Positions 1-8,870 of a stretch of 64,000 nt of DNA are shown piece by piece; within the stretch, counting starts at the first letter, position 1, and every line of letters begins with the position of its first letter. The translations under genes were made by a program, and so were the position numbers. The notes below the pieces were generated by a model, which was given only the letters and a program-made list of their open reading frames with translations, did not search any database and was not told the DNA's origin. The DNA is from Pseudomonas sp. ok272 (lineage in GTDB: Bacteria; Pseudomonadota; Gammaproteobacteria; Pseudomonadales; Pseudomonadaceae): the NCBI RefSeq assembly GCF_900109995.1, contig NZ_FOCB01000003.1, positions 324,508-388,507 on the forward strand. Reading direction: 5' to 3'.

Positions 1-772
1 TTTCGACGTGTCCGACGTCAGCGTCGCCAACGGCACGCTGTCTAATCTGTCGAGCAGTGACGGCGGCAAAACCTGGACCGCGACGCTGACGCCGAGTGCC
101 GACATCATCAACGCCAATAATGCGATCACGCTGAACGTCGCGGGTGTCAGTGACGGTTCGGGCAACGCCGGCAGCGGTACCAGCCAATCGAATGGCTATG
201 CGATCAACACCGTGGCGGTATCGCCTGCGCCGATTGTGCTAGTGCCGGCGGATCCCCAGTTCCTTATTACGCAGCCGGTGGTCCAGGTCGATCAAGCGAG
301 CGTGCCATTGCAACCGATTATCTTCGCCGCGGCCACGGAAAGTCTGGGTTCGCCGTTGACCTTTACCCCGTTGTTTGAACAGCGAGTCATCGGTAATGGC
401 ATCCAGCCGCTGGCGGATATTTTCATCGACCGTGGGACGCCGGCGCCGAGTTTCATCGCTCAAGTATTCGGCGGCCGCGATAACACTGGCGATGGTTTCA
501 GCCTCGGTTTTGGCGGTGGCGACGGTGGGGTGTTCGGCACCAGTACGTTGTCGGCCCTGTTCAGTCAGGAAACCGCCGCCGAACAGGATTCGTTGAGCGC
601 TTTCGACAATTTTTCAATCAGGGGCGGGGATGCTTCCCAAGGGCTGCGTGGGGTGTTTGGCGCGCCAAGTCTGGTTCAGCAATTGCAACAGCTTAAAGAC
701 ACCGAACAACGGCAGGTCAATAGCCTCGCCGCTGCGTTGCAAAAGGTTGGCATCAGCGAAATGCAGGCCTGA
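1..772 (+). CDS. Large Ig-repeat adhesin, C-terminal end (partial)
   Basis: The frame is open from the left edge, so the GTG at 8 is not the real start; only the last ~256 residues are present. Residues up to about 70 form one bacterial Ig-like repeat (GGKTWTATLTPS, then a Val/Ala/Gly-rich strand). A Pro/Val linker and a Gly-rich low-complexity stretch (GFGGGDGG) follow, with a Gln-rich tail ending EMQA. This is the layout of the end of a very large, repeat-built surface protein. No RTX calcium nonapeptides are visible in the part present. A TolC-family gene follows 42 bp later on the same strand, which fits secretion through a type I-like route. Family call is good; the function (attachment, biofilm) is inferred. 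Confidence 0.7.
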   Translation, partial: FDVSDVSVANGTLSNLSSSDGGKTWTATLTPSADIINANNAITLNVAGVSDGSGNAGSGTSQSNGYAINTVAVSPAPIVLVPADPQFLITQPVVQVDQASVPLQPIIFAAATESLGSPLTFTPLFEQRVIGNGIQPLADIFIDRGTPAPSFIAQVFGGRDNTGDGFSLGFGGGDGGVFGTSTLSALFSQETAAEQDSLSAFDNFSIRGGDASQGLRGVFGAPSLVQQLQQLKDTEQRQVNSLAAALQKVGISEMQA

Positions 773-814
773 AAACATACCTAAATCTGTGCGGCACCCA
801 GGGGCGATCCAAGG

Positions 815-2332
815 ATGAAGAGAAGTCAGAAGTTATTCGGTGCCAGTCTGCTGGCGCTGGCGATCAGCGGATGTGCAGTCAAGAGCGAACCGATTGAACG
901 TAGTGTCAGTGAGCAACGCGCCAAAAGCGATCTGCAGACCATGTACTCCGGTCAAGAGCCTCTCAGTGGCCCCCTGACGTTGCACCAGGCCATGGCCCGC
1001 GCGGTGAAATACAACCTCGAAGGCCGACTCAAGATCATGGAAGAGGCTTTGGCCAAGCGCCAACTCGATCTGGCCAGTTTCGACATGCTGCCACGCATGG
1101 CCCTGGACGCAGGTTATGCCGGGCGTAACAACGTCAGTGCCTCCAGTAGCCAAAGTGTGCGCACCGGCGCGCAATCCCTGGAATCGTCGACCTCCCAGGA
1201 CCGTGATCGTAACGTCGCTGACTTGACCATGGTCTGGAACGTCCTCGACTTTGGTGTCAGTTACATCAGTGCCAAGCAGCAGGGGGACCAGCGACTGATC
1301 GTTCAGGAACGCCGGCGCAAGGTGATCAACACCATTGTCCAGGACGTGCGTTCGGCCTATTGGCGAGCGGTGGCGGCTGAACGCCTGCTCACGCAGATCG
1401 ACAGCCTGATGGTGCGGGTCGATACCGCGCGCACCAACAGCCAGAGCATGAGCGAGCAACGCATTGGCGATCCGGTCGTGGCGCTGGGTTATCAGCGCTC
1501 ACTGATCAAGGCAACTCGTCAGTTGCAAGAGCAGCGTCGGGCGCTGTCCCTGGCCAAAACCGAACTGGCAACCCTGATCAACTTGCCAATGGGCACCGAT
1601 CTGAAATTGGCCACCCCGGACGACTACGCGATTCCGCAGTTGAAGGTCGGCATGGCTAGTTTGGAACAGGAAGCCCTGGCCAGTCGTCCTGAGCTGCGTG
1701 AGCAGGATTACCAGACCCGTATCAGCACCGCAGAAACCCGTAAAGCCATGTTGCGGTTATTGCCAGGCCTGGAGTTTTCGGCCGGTGGGCATTACGACAG
1801 CAACTCGTTTCTGGTCAACGACAGGTGGGCCGACTACGGGGTGAAGTTGACCTGGAACCTGTTTAACGTGATCTCCGCACCGGCCGCTATCGACGTGGCC
1901 AAAGCGGGTGAAGAAGTCGCCAAGGCACGCCGCCAGGCGATGTCCATTGCGGTGCTGGCCCAGCTTTACGTGGCCAACGCGAACTATCAGGAAGCGATGC
2001 ATCAGTTCCAGACCAACCAGGAATTGTCGAGCATCGACGGGCAGATTCTTGGGCAGTTGCGTAACCGTCATCAAGCGGCGGGTATCGGGGAACTGGATCT
2101 GATCCAGGGGGAACTGAACACCTTGCAGGCGGATTTGCGTCGGGACCTGTCCTACGCCGATCTGCGTAACGCTTATGGGCAGATCTTTGCCAGCGCCGGC
2201 CTCGACCCGATGCCGGATGAGGTGCAATCGACCCAAGTCCAGTCTATCGCCACAGCGTTGGCCAATCGTGAAGCTGCGTGGGCGTCGGGCAACATTACGG
2301 TGCCAGTGTCGCCTCATGCTCAGGCCCAGTAA
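815..2332 (+). CDS. TolC-family outer-membrane efflux/secretion lipoprotein
   Basis: 505 aa. The N-terminus is a lipoprotein signal (Lys/Arg start, LLALAISGC lipobox, Cys at about residue 20), followed by two outer-membrane-efflux repeats rich in long Gln/Arg/Ala helices. Family members form the trimeric outer-membrane channel of type I secretion or efflux pumps. The start is supported by a GGGG-type ribosome site 9-15 bases upstream. It lies directly behind the Ig adhesin on the same strand, so export of that adhesin is the likeliest job, but no HlyD or ABC partner lies between or after them; these may be upstream of the window. Confidence 0.85.
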   Translation: MKRSQKLFGASLLALAISGCAVKSEPIERSVSEQRAKSDLQTMYSGQEPLSGPLTLHQAMARAVKYNLEGRLKIMEEALAKRQLDLASFDMLPRMALDAGYAGRNNVSASSSQSVRTGAQSLESSTSQDRDRNVADLTMVWNVLDFGVSYISAKQQGDQRLIVQERRRKVINTIVQDVRSAYWRAVAAERLLTQIDSLMVRVDTARTNSQSMSEQRIGDPVVALGYQRSLIKATRQLQEQRRALSLAKTELATLINLPMGTDLKLATPDDYAIPQLKVGMASLEQEALASRPELREQDYQTRISTAETRKAMLRLLPGLEFSAGGHYDSNSFLVNDRWADYGVKLTWNLFNVISAPAAIDVAKAGEEVAKARRQAMSIAVLAQLYVANANYQEAMHQFQTNQELSSIDGQILGQLRNRHQAAGIGELDLIQGELNTLQADLRRDLSYADLRNAYGQIFASAGLDPMPDEVQSTQVQSIATALANREAAWASGNITVPVSPHAQAQ

Positions 2333-2350
2333 GCTGCTGCTGCCAAAGTG

Positions 2351-2620
2351 ATGAGCCGGACGGCGTTCTCGTGCTTGCCAGTGACGGTGGATCTGCCGTT
2401 GCTGCTGCAGGCACTAGCGGCGATTGCCGAAGACCAGTGACGCGGTCATTTCAACAGCGCCTGCTACACCGGCGACTGGAGCGGTGTGGCGCTGAATTCG
2501 GCGACTGATGCATTGACTGATCTGTCGCTGGACGTTGTGTCTGCGCGTCTACTACGTGTTCTCGATTGCCGGCCCAGTGTGTGGCTCGAAATGCTTGAGC
2601 ACGAGATTTGGGAGGAGTAG
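2351..2620 (+). pseudogene. Aspartyl/asparaginyl beta-hydroxylase remnant
   Basis: One reading frame runs from the ATG at 2351 to the TAG at 2618, broken only by a TGA at 2438-2440. After the stop come HFNSACYTGDWSGVAL and later VSARLLRVLDCRPSVW. The first block resembles the conserved HFN-x-Y-x-GDWSGVALR segment of Asp/Asn beta-hydroxylases, and a Trp (TGG) would normally sit where the TGA is. The middle of the protein, with the Fe(II)/2-oxoglutarate histidines, is missing, so there is an internal deletion as well as a nonsense change. It sits 18 bp behind the TolC gene. The family call rests on motif recall, not a search. Confidence 0.55.
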
Positions 2621-2625
2621 AGGCG

Positions 2626-2958
2626 TTACACCTTGCTTTTTTCCAGCACGCTGTTCAAACCTTCAATCTCTGCACGGGCCAGCGCCCGCTCATCCAGTTT
2701 GATGCGGGCCGCCTCTGGCAGGTCGGTGTACTGAATGATGCCGCGCACCACCAGCACACTGACCACATCCTCGAGCACGCGCACCAACTCAAGATCGGAG
2801 TTGTTGAGGTTGATCAGGCGTATCCGGACCTCTTCTTTGGCGTCCAACCAGGTCGTCAATTCAGGACTTGCTACCGCCAGATGATCGGTCATGCCCACAA
2901 AGGGCTGATACTCGACTCGTAGCAGGCGGCCATGATCATCGCGCTGTACATATACCAT
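2626..2958 (-). CDS. Small TrpB-like hypothetical protein of pseudomonads
   Basis: About 110 aa starting MVYVQRD. An upstream in-frame codon at 2979 exists, but a GGGGAAAG ribosome site lies just before the ATG at 2958, which I prefer. The protein resembles the small Pseudomonas family usually annotated 'tryptophan synthase subunit beta like protein' (central LELVRVLEDVVSVLVVRGIIQYTDLPEAAR, mostly helical, charged tail). It is far too short to be a synthase and has no PLP lysine context, so the name is historical. Function unknown. It points toward the adhesin side and stands just outside the flagellar island. Confidence 0.6.
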   Translation of the reverse strand: MVYVQRDDHGRLLRVEYQPFVGMTDHLAVASPELTTWLDAKEEVRIRLINLNNSDLELVRVLEDVVSVLVVRGIIQYTDLPEAARIKLDERALARAEIEGLNSVLEKSKV

Positions 2959-3145
2959 AGACTTTCCCCATGACCGCATCAGTGAGCCGCGGCCGGCAAC
3001 CTAAAAAATACCTCTTTGTCGGCAGCATTATGAAGGATACCAGGATCCCCCCGTCGCCCCCCTCTCGCAGCTTGGTGATCGCGTAGGGGGCGAGCCTCAT
3101 ATTGCTCGATTAAGCAGCGTGCACAGAAGCACCCAGAATGGATAG

Positions 3146-3158
3146 GCGGGCAGCCCGC
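3146..3158 (-). terminator. Possible hairpin at the end of the flg operon
   Basis: GCGGGC-A-GCCCGC is a perfect 6-bp inverted repeat only a few bases beyond the stop of the last gene of the minus-strand flg operon. It has a one-base loop and no T-tract, so it is at best a weak terminator. Confidence 0.25.
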
Positions 3159-3161
3159 ACT

Positions 3162-4202
3162 TTATGAGAGCAGGCTGACGACGGCATAACGGCTGAGATT
3201 GGACTGCGCCACTACCGCTTGCGATATCACCGTGTAGCCGGCTGATTTATCTCCATTCAAGCTGAAAACCGTACCGGCAAAACGCTGCGCCCATTGTTTC
3301 TCATCCTGACTTTCCTGGCGTGCGAGAAACTCGCGAACATCCGTCTGGCGTTGGCTGATCTGTTCGCGCAGCGTACTGACTCGATCCAGCGCCGATATCA
3401 CGGAGTCCAGCAACTGACGCAGTTCGCTGACTGTTTTTTGGCCGAGTGTGAGCGGAAGGTCGAGCAGCTCATCGTCCTGGCTGACCAGCGCAGAGGCACT
3501 CTTGGCGAACAACTTGTCCTCGCCCTGAACCTTAAGCTGCTCCTTGAGCGGCTGCCATGTCTGCTCCGGGGCGGAGAACTTCAAGGCGCCTTCCTGACTC
3601 AGTTCGGCACGAATGCCAACCTGGCCCAGACTGATGTTAAAACGCCGCAGGATCTGTTCATGGCTCATGTCATCATCGAGCACCACTGCCACCGGCTCGG
3701 GCAGATGGCGACCGGCGCTGAACAGCAAGGTCTCCTTGCCCGAGCGCTGCACCCTGTCGATCGACTCAAGCCCTTGCCAGTTGAAACGGCTGCGTAAGGG
3801 CTCGTTGAGGCGCAGTTTGAAGCTGGCATCCAGCGATTCGCCGGACGCTTTTGCCCGCTGTTCGAGCAGGCTGTTCAACTGCTGTAACGAGTGCGTGACT
3901 TTGTCGCGTTCGCCACTGGTTTGAGCGCTACTGAGCTGCCGGCTGAGCGAAAGCTTGAGGGTAGACAGATGCTCCGCCACAGTGCTCAGGTAGCGCTCAG
4001 CCGATTGCATGGAAGACAGTTGCTGATTGAGCTGCAGATTAAAGCTCGAGCCTTTATCCAGCAGCCGCTCAACCGGCTGGGCATCAGCGCTGCTTTTTTC
4101 CCGGACCCGGCGCCAGGTCAGTGGCGCATCTGACAGCTGTGTTTGAGCACGGGCACGCGTGTCCAGCGTGGTGGTAACAGGTAGCTGTTTATCGATTTTC
4201 AT
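3162..4202 (-). CDS. Flagellar-cluster protein, possible LafW-like hook-associated protein
   Basis: 346 aa, last gene of the flgB-flgL operon and 17 bp behind flgL. Rich in Gln/Ser/Leu, with predicted coiled-coil stretches near residues 55-130 (QLNQQLSSMQSAERYLSTVAEHL) and 260-300 (LRQLLDSVISALDRVSTLREQISQRQ). No signal peptide or membrane segment. I do not recognise a domain. Vibrio and Aeromonas lateral clusters carry lafW, described as a putative hook-associated protein, and both position and helical character fit such a role; that assignment is inference. Confidence 0.5.
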   Translation of the reverse strand: MKIDKQLPVTTTLDTRARAQTQLSDAPLTWRRVREKSSADAQPVERLLDKGSSFNLQLNQQLSSMQSAERYLSTVAEHLSTLKLSLSRQLSSAQTSGERDKVTHSLQQLNSLLEQRAKASGESLDASFKLRLNEPLRSRFNWQGLESIDRVQRSGKETLLFSAGRHLPEPVAVVLDDDMSHEQILRRFNISLGQVGIRAELSQEGALKFSAPEQTWQPLKEQLKVQGEDKLFAKSASALVSQDDELLDLPLTLGQKTVSELRQLLDSVISALDRVSTLREQISQRQTDVREFLARQESQDEKQWAQRFAGTVFSLNGDKSAGYTVISQAVVAQSNLSRYAVVSLLS

Positions 4203-4219
4203 GACGCTACCCTCGTAAC

Positions 4220-5131
4220 TTAAAGCAGACCGAACAATGACAGGTCATTGATTTTCAGGTAGGTCTTCTGCGTGGCTTGCAGTGACATTTTGTAGTTGTT
4301 GAGGTCGATGCTGGCGCCGGCATAATCTAGCTCGGATAGCTCGCCTTTAATTTTCTGATTGACCAGCGAAACTTCCTCATTGCTGTCGGTTAGCAAGGCC
4401 AGGGTGTTTTGCCGACCGCCCAACTCGGTCACGGCACCTAGAACACCGGCGTGGGCCAGGTCCAGTTGCTCAATGGTATCGACCACTTTCTGGCGCACCG
4501 CGGGATCACTGCTGTCCAACGTCGGAGACTTGAGAAGCGCCACCAACTCATGCAGCTCGTTGAGCATGTCCATGTTCGGCCCGAAGACTTCCATGGCCGT
4601 GACGTTTTCTGCTACCAGCACGCCGTTGGCGACCGCCGCCTGGCGATGCTTATCGTTCCCCGTCATCGTGTAGGTATTGGTCGCTGTGTCGAAGGTCACC
4701 GCCGGCACATCATTCTTGGTTCCGGAAAACAGGTAGCGTCCTTCTTCGTCGCGCACATTGGCGAAGCTCAGAATAGTCTTCTCGATGTTCTCCAACTCAC
4801 CGGCAATGGCTGCCAGGTCCTCACTGGTGTTCGAGCTGGCCGCCCACAACAGCAGGTCACGCACGTTGAGCATCGAGTCGGAAGTAGACTTCAGGTTGGC
4901 TTCCTGAGTCGACAAACTGCCGGAAACGTTGGCGATGTTGCTGCGAAACTGTGCCAGGCTCGCTTCTTCGCGCTCCACCCGCAGCACCCGCACACTGGCG
5001 ATCGGGTCATCGGATGGCAACATCATGCGTTGGCTTGTGGCCATCTGCTGCATCAGCTTACCCAACTGCGCTGAGCTGTTGTTCATCGAGTTGTGCATCA
5101 AGGCAGTGGTCTGTGCGTTGGTAATCCGCAT
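4220..5131 (-). CDS. flgL: Flagellar hook-filament junction protein FlgL (HAP3)
   Basis: 303 aa. Together with FlgK, HAP3 forms the collar joining hook to filament after export through the flagellar secretion apparatus. The N-terminus MRITNAQTTALMHNSMNNSSAQL and the PSDDPIASVRVLRVE block are flagellin-like D0/D1 helices, and the C-terminal YAGASIDLNNYKMSLQATQKTYLKINDLSLFGLL is the matching helix. Length is typical. It follows flgK by about 40 bp in the same operon. Confidence 0.93.
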   Translation of the reverse strand: MRITNAQTTALMHNSMNNSSAQLGKLMQQMATSQRMMLPSDDPIASVRVLRVEREEASLAQFRSNIANVSGSLSTQEANLKSTSDSMLNVRDLLLWAASSNTSEDLAAIAGELENIEKTILSFANVRDEEGRYLFSGTKNDVPAVTFDTATNTYTMTGNDKHRQAAVANGVLVAENVTAMEVFGPNMDMLNELHELVALLKSPTLDSSDPAVRQKVVDTIEQLDLAHAGVLGAVTELGGRQNTLALLTDSNEEVSLVNQKIKGELSELDYAGASIDLNNYKMSLQATQKTYLKINDLSLFGLL

Positions 5132-5173
5132 GGTATTGGACTCTCGTCGATCTGCTGGTTATCGGGGCGGTGT

Positions 5174-6541
5174 TCAGAATGACGCGAGCATCTCGTCGAA
5201 CAATTGATTGGCGGTGCTGATGACCTTCATGTTGGCCTGGTAAGCCTGTTGATAGGTCATCAGATTGACCGCCTCCTCATCCAGGCTCACCGCGCTGACG
5301 CTGTCACGCTGTGACTGTGCTTGCTGGGTGACAGCAGAGGCTGACTTAAGGTCTGCCTGATTTTGCCGGCTGGCGCTGGCCACCTGGCCCAGCAATCCAG
5401 CGTAGGCGTCATTCAAGGTCACCCGGCTGCCGCCGACATTGATGGTCTGGCCTTTGAGCTGTAACAACGCCAGCAGTACTTCGTTGTTACCGGTTTCACC
5501 GGCGGCCGAAGAAAATGCCAGGTCCTCGGGCGCCAGGTCAGTCACGGTCAACATGCCGCTGGTGCTGGAGGCGTTGTAGGTAAACAGGGCACGCCCCGGA
5601 TTGCCCGCCAGGTCAAAACCCGTAGCCAAGGTGTCGTTAATCATCTTGGCCAACTCACTGGCCATATCATGTAGCGCATCCTGGGATGGCCGCAGGTTGT
5701 TGTACTCCACCTCATACAGACCGCCGAAGGCTCCGCCAAAACCGTCTTGTTTCAGCGGGAAGCTGGTGCCGGCAAAGGCCAGGGCCATCTCTTGCTCGCC
5801 AGTCACGGTCTTCGTCACCTGCAATTGTCCAGCCGTCGTCCCGGCCACCAGCGGCTGACCATTGGCCAAGGCGACACTGAGTGAACCATCCGGAACTTCG
5901 TTGATACGCAGGGACGCATACTGGCTGAGGCTGGTAACCAAGCCTTCGCGATGGTCACGTAATGCGGAGGTATCACCGCCCACCGATTGGGCTTCGACAA
6001 TTTTCTGGTTGAGCAGGGCAATGTTGGCGGTCAGGCCATTGACCTCGGTGACCATGGCCGAGCGCTGCTCATGCAGGGCATTGATCTGCGCGTCGATGTT
6101 GCTGTTGAGACCATTGAAGCGCTGACTGAGGTTTTTACTTTCGCTGATGATCTGCTGGCGCAAGGCAATCGAGCTCGGCGAGGCGCTGGCCTCACTGATC
6201 GCAGCAAAAAAGCGATCCAGGCCAACGCTGATGCTCGAGCCTTCCCCGGCCATCAGCCCTTCCAGAGAGGTCAGGTACTGCTGGGAGTTGTTGTAATAGT
6301 TCTGCTCAGTGGTGGCACGCCACAACTGCTGGTTCTGAAAGTCATTGGACAAGCGGCGGATGCTGGTGACCTCCACGCCCCCACCGATACTCAGCCCGCC
6401 CTGACCGGACAACGAGCCCAGCACGGTATTCAAGCGGCTGAAACCCGGGGTGTTGACGTTGGCAATGTTCTGCCCGGTGGTCGAGATGGCTATTTGGGCC
6501 GCCCGTACGCCACTGTAGGCAATCTGGTTGAGGATGCTCAT
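5174..6541 (-). CDS. flgK: Flagellar hook-associated protein FlgK (HAP1)
   Basis: 455 aa. HAP1 is the first junction ring at the hook tip. The N-terminus MSILNQIAYSGVRAAQIAISTTGQNIANVNTPGFSR carries the rod/hook family motif with ANVNTPGFSR, and the C-terminus ends in the coiled helix VNLMTYQQAYQANMKVISTANQLFDEML. At about 455 aa it is shorter than many polar-flagellum FlgK proteins, so the variable outer domain is small. Its ATG overlaps the TGA of flgJ by 2-3 bases, showing translational coupling. Confidence 0.94.
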   Translation of the reverse strand: MSILNQIAYSGVRAAQIAISTTGQNIANVNTPGFSRLNTVLGSLSGQGGLSIGGGVEVTSIRRLSNDFQNQQLWRATTEQNYYNNSQQYLTSLEGLMAGEGSSISVGLDRFFAAISEASASPSSIALRQQIISESKNLSQRFNGLNSNIDAQINALHEQRSAMVTEVNGLTANIALLNQKIVEAQSVGGDTSALRDHREGLVTSLSQYASLRINEVPDGSLSVALANGQPLVAGTTAGQLQVTKTVTGEQEMALAFAGTSFPLKQDGFGGAFGGLYEVEYNNLRPSQDALHDMASELAKMINDTLATGFDLAGNPGRALFTYNASSTSGMLTVTDLAPEDLAFSSAAGETGNNEVLLALLQLKGQTINVGGSRVTLNDAYAGLLGQVASASRQNQADLKSASAVTQQAQSQRDSVSAVSLDEEAVNLMTYQQAYQANMKVISTANQLFDEMLASF

Positions 6542-7740
6542 GACTCAATCTCCTTGCGCTCAATCCGAATCACCTGGGCAAAGGCCGCAGAGTGGCTCTG
6601 GTGGGGTGTTTGGCCACCCGAATTAGCTGTTCTCTGAGGCAAGGCGACAGAATCGGTAGCCGACTTAAATCCCAGGACCTCGCTCGCAACCGGCTGCTCA
6701 CCGCCCATGGCGTCCGATGGGGTCTGGCCAACCAGCTGTTTGCTGGCCGCCGAGCCGATAATCAGCCCCTGCTTGGCACTGGCGGCCGCCTCTACCTGCA
6801 TCTGGGTCGCCGTTGACCAGGGCTGCGTCAGAGGCTGAGCAGGCCGCATCGAAAGTGGTTGCTCAAGCGGCGCGGCCTTGGGGGTCGCAGCGCGCTGAAC
6901 ACCCATGATGTTGTGGGTGTAGTCACGGGTTTCCTGAAACGGGATGCGCTTGATCCAGGCTGTGACGCTGATCTCGCCGGAACGCGGATCGCCATGTTGC
7001 TGCAGCCATTCGTCAACCCGGCCCGGCCCGGCGTTGTAAGCGGCAATCGCCAAGGCAGGCTCGCCGTCGTAACGCGACAGCATTTTGTTCAAGTACGCAC
7101 TGCCCAGTTGCTTGTTGTAGCCCGCATCACGGGTCAGGCGTTCTTCGCTGAACGGTACGCCCAGTTCGGCAGCCATGTCGCGGGCGGTGCCGGGCATCAA
7201 CTGCATCAGGCCGAGGGCGCCCTTGGACGAGACGGCGTCGACCCGTCCGCTTGACTCATGCTGGATAACCCGGTCGACCAAGGCACTAAAGCCGGCGGTA
7301 CCACGCTGCCAGGTGCTGTTCAGGCTGTCGATGCCGCGCTGCCAGGTGCCGCGCAACGGCTCGCTCAGACTGGCCGTGCGCGTGGGCAACTCAGCCCCTC
7401 GCGCCAGGGCGCCAGCCTGTTCGAGACTCTGGCTTTGCCCAGCATCACCCGACAACTGTTGCACCAGCAGGTTAGCAATGCCGGTCTGCTTCTTGCCGGC
7501 GAGGGTTTCGGCAAGGATTTCATCATAGAAATCGCGCATGGTATCCAGCTCGCGGCTGCGCATCGGGTTATCCGCCGCCAACACATCGCTGGCTTTGCGC
7601 ATTTGCTTGAGGATTTGCTGCAGAAACAACGCCTCGAACTGCTCGGCAGCGGCGGTCAGCTCGGTGCGCTGCGCGGAACCCACACCGTCAGCGGCGCCAC
7701 GATGGCTGTTAAATTGCTGTGTCAGGGAAACAATACTCAT
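6538..7740 (-). CDS. flgJ: FlgJ rod-cap protein fused to an SLT lytic transglycosylase
   Basis: 400 aa from the ATG at 7740; an upstream extension of the frame is only the shadow of flgI. Residues about 28-95 are the rod-cap domain (AAEQFEALFLQQILKQMRKA, RELDTMRDFYDEILAETLA). Residues about 150-285 are a lytic-transglycosylase (SLT, family 1) domain: HESSGRVDAVSSKGALGLMQ with candidate catalytic Glu162, and AYNAGPGRVDEW. Enteric FlgJ instead ends in a GH73 glucosaminidase. A ~115-residue Pro/Ala/Gln-rich tail follows. The product should cut peptidoglycan for the growing rod while capping it. Confidence 0.92.
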   Translation of the reverse strand: MSIVSLTQQFNSHRGAADGVGSAQRTELTAAAEQFEALFLQQILKQMRKASDVLAADNPMRSRELDTMRDFYDEILAETLAGKKQTGIANLLVQQLSGDAGQSQSLEQAGALARGAELPTRTASLSEPLRGTWQRGIDSLNSTWQRGTAGFSALVDRVIQHESSGRVDAVSSKGALGLMQLMPGTARDMAAELGVPFSEERLTRDAGYNKQLGSAYLNKMLSRYDGEPALAIAAYNAGPGRVDEWLQQHGDPRSGEISVTAWIKRIPFQETRDYTHNIMGVQRAATPKAAPLEQPLSMRPAQPLTQPWSTATQMQVEAAASAKQGLIIGSAASKQLVGQTPSDAMGGEQPVASEVLGFKSATDSVALPQRTANSGGQTPHQSHSAAFAQVIRIERKEIES

Positions 7741-7754
7741 GGACCGGCCTGCGC

Positions 7755-8870
7755 TTAAATAACGATCAGCTCGGCGCTCAGTGCGCCAGCCTGTTCCAAT
7801 GATTGAAGGATGCTCATGACATCGTCCGGGGTTGCCCCCAGGCTGTTGACGGTGTTGATGATGCTTTCCAAGCTGGCACCCTCCGGCCACTTGAACATGG
7901 CATTGGCCTCCTGCGACACGTTCACGTCGGAGCGCGGCACCACCGCCGTTTGCCCACCCGAGAATGCGCCTGGTTGGCTCACCTGCGGATTTTCGCTGAT
8001 GGTGACGGTCAAGGTACCGTGGGCCACGGCTGCCGCTTTCACCCGCACACCCTGGCCAACCACCACGGTGCCGGTACGGCTGTTGAACACCACCTTGGGC
8101 CGGGTGCGCCCTTCTACGACTTCCACGGCTTCGAGCATTGCCAGAAAGCTAATTCGTTGATTGCTGGAGACCGGGGCGCGCAGTGACACCTTGGTGGCAT
8201 TCAGTGCGGTCGCGGTGCCGCTGCCGAAACGCGCGTTGACCGCATCCACCACGCGGCTGGCGGTCTGAAAGCTTGGCGTGCGCAAGTTGAGCATGACGTC
8301 GTCACGCGTGAGAAAGTCGCTGGGAATCATCCGTTCGACGGTTGCGCCATTGGGAATCCGCCCACCGTTGGCCGTATTGATTGCCACACTGGAGCCGCTG
8401 CTGCCCTGCGCATTCAAACCGCCGACCACCAACGCACCCTGGGCAAGGGCATAGGTCTCACCATCGACCCCCAACAGCGGGGTCAGCAGCAACTGGCCAC
8501 CCCGCAGACTTTTCGCGTCGCCCAACGAAGACACCACGACATCCACGGTTTGCCCGGCGCTGTAGGAGGTCGGCATGGTCGCGGTCACGCTGACTGCGGC
8601 CACGTTCTTCAGCTTGGGGTCCATGTTCGGCGGCAAATTGACGCCGAACTGCTTGATCATATTGACCACCGACTGATTGGTGAACTTGACCTGATTCTTG
8701 TCACCGCTGCCATCCAGGCCAACCACCAGACCGTAACCGATCAACTGGTTGCCGCGAATCCCTTCAATATCGACCAGGTCCAGCATCGGCACCGCCCCAG
8801 CGGGCAGCGTACACGCCACCAGAGCACCGGCGCACAGCACGTTGAAAAATCGACGCATGCCGCTCTCCAC
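7755..8870 (-). CDS. flgI: Flagellar P-ring protein FlgI
   Basis: 371 aa as read from 8870 (MESGM); the ATG four codons later (MRRFF) may be the true start, because it begins a clean Sec signal peptide ([21 protein letters not shown]). FlgI is exported to the periplasm and assembles the P ring around the rod. Diagnostic stretch: [25 protein letters not shown]. Length is typical. Overlaps or abuts flgH upstream and is followed 14 bp later by flgJ. Confidence 0.95.
   Translation of the reverse strand: MESGMRRFFNVLCAGALVACTLPAGAVPMLDLVDIEGIRGNQLIGYGLVVGLDGSGDKNQVKFTNQSVVNMIKQFGVNLPPNMDPKLKNVAAVSVTATMPTSYSAGQTVDVVVSSLGDAKSLRGGQLLLTPLLGVDGETYALAQGALVVGGLNAQGSSGSSVAINTANGGRIPNGATVERMIPSDFLTRDDVMLNLRTPSFQTASRVVDAVNARFGSGTATALNATKVSLRAPVSSNQRISFLAMLEAVEVVEGRTRPKVVFNSRTGTVVVGQGVRVKAAAVAHGTLTVTISENPQVSQPGAFSGGQTAVVPRSDVNVSQEANAMFKWPEGASLESIINTVNSLGATPDDVMSILQSLEQAGALSAELIVI

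Noticed and set aside
8..772. GTG at 8 as the start of the adhesin gene
   Set aside because: The frame is open to position 2 and begins inside an Ig repeat, so it is a truncated gene.
833..1459. Minus-strand frames opposite tolC and many other genes
   Set aside because: Low-complexity His/Gly/Val products typical of antisense frames in GC-rich DNA.
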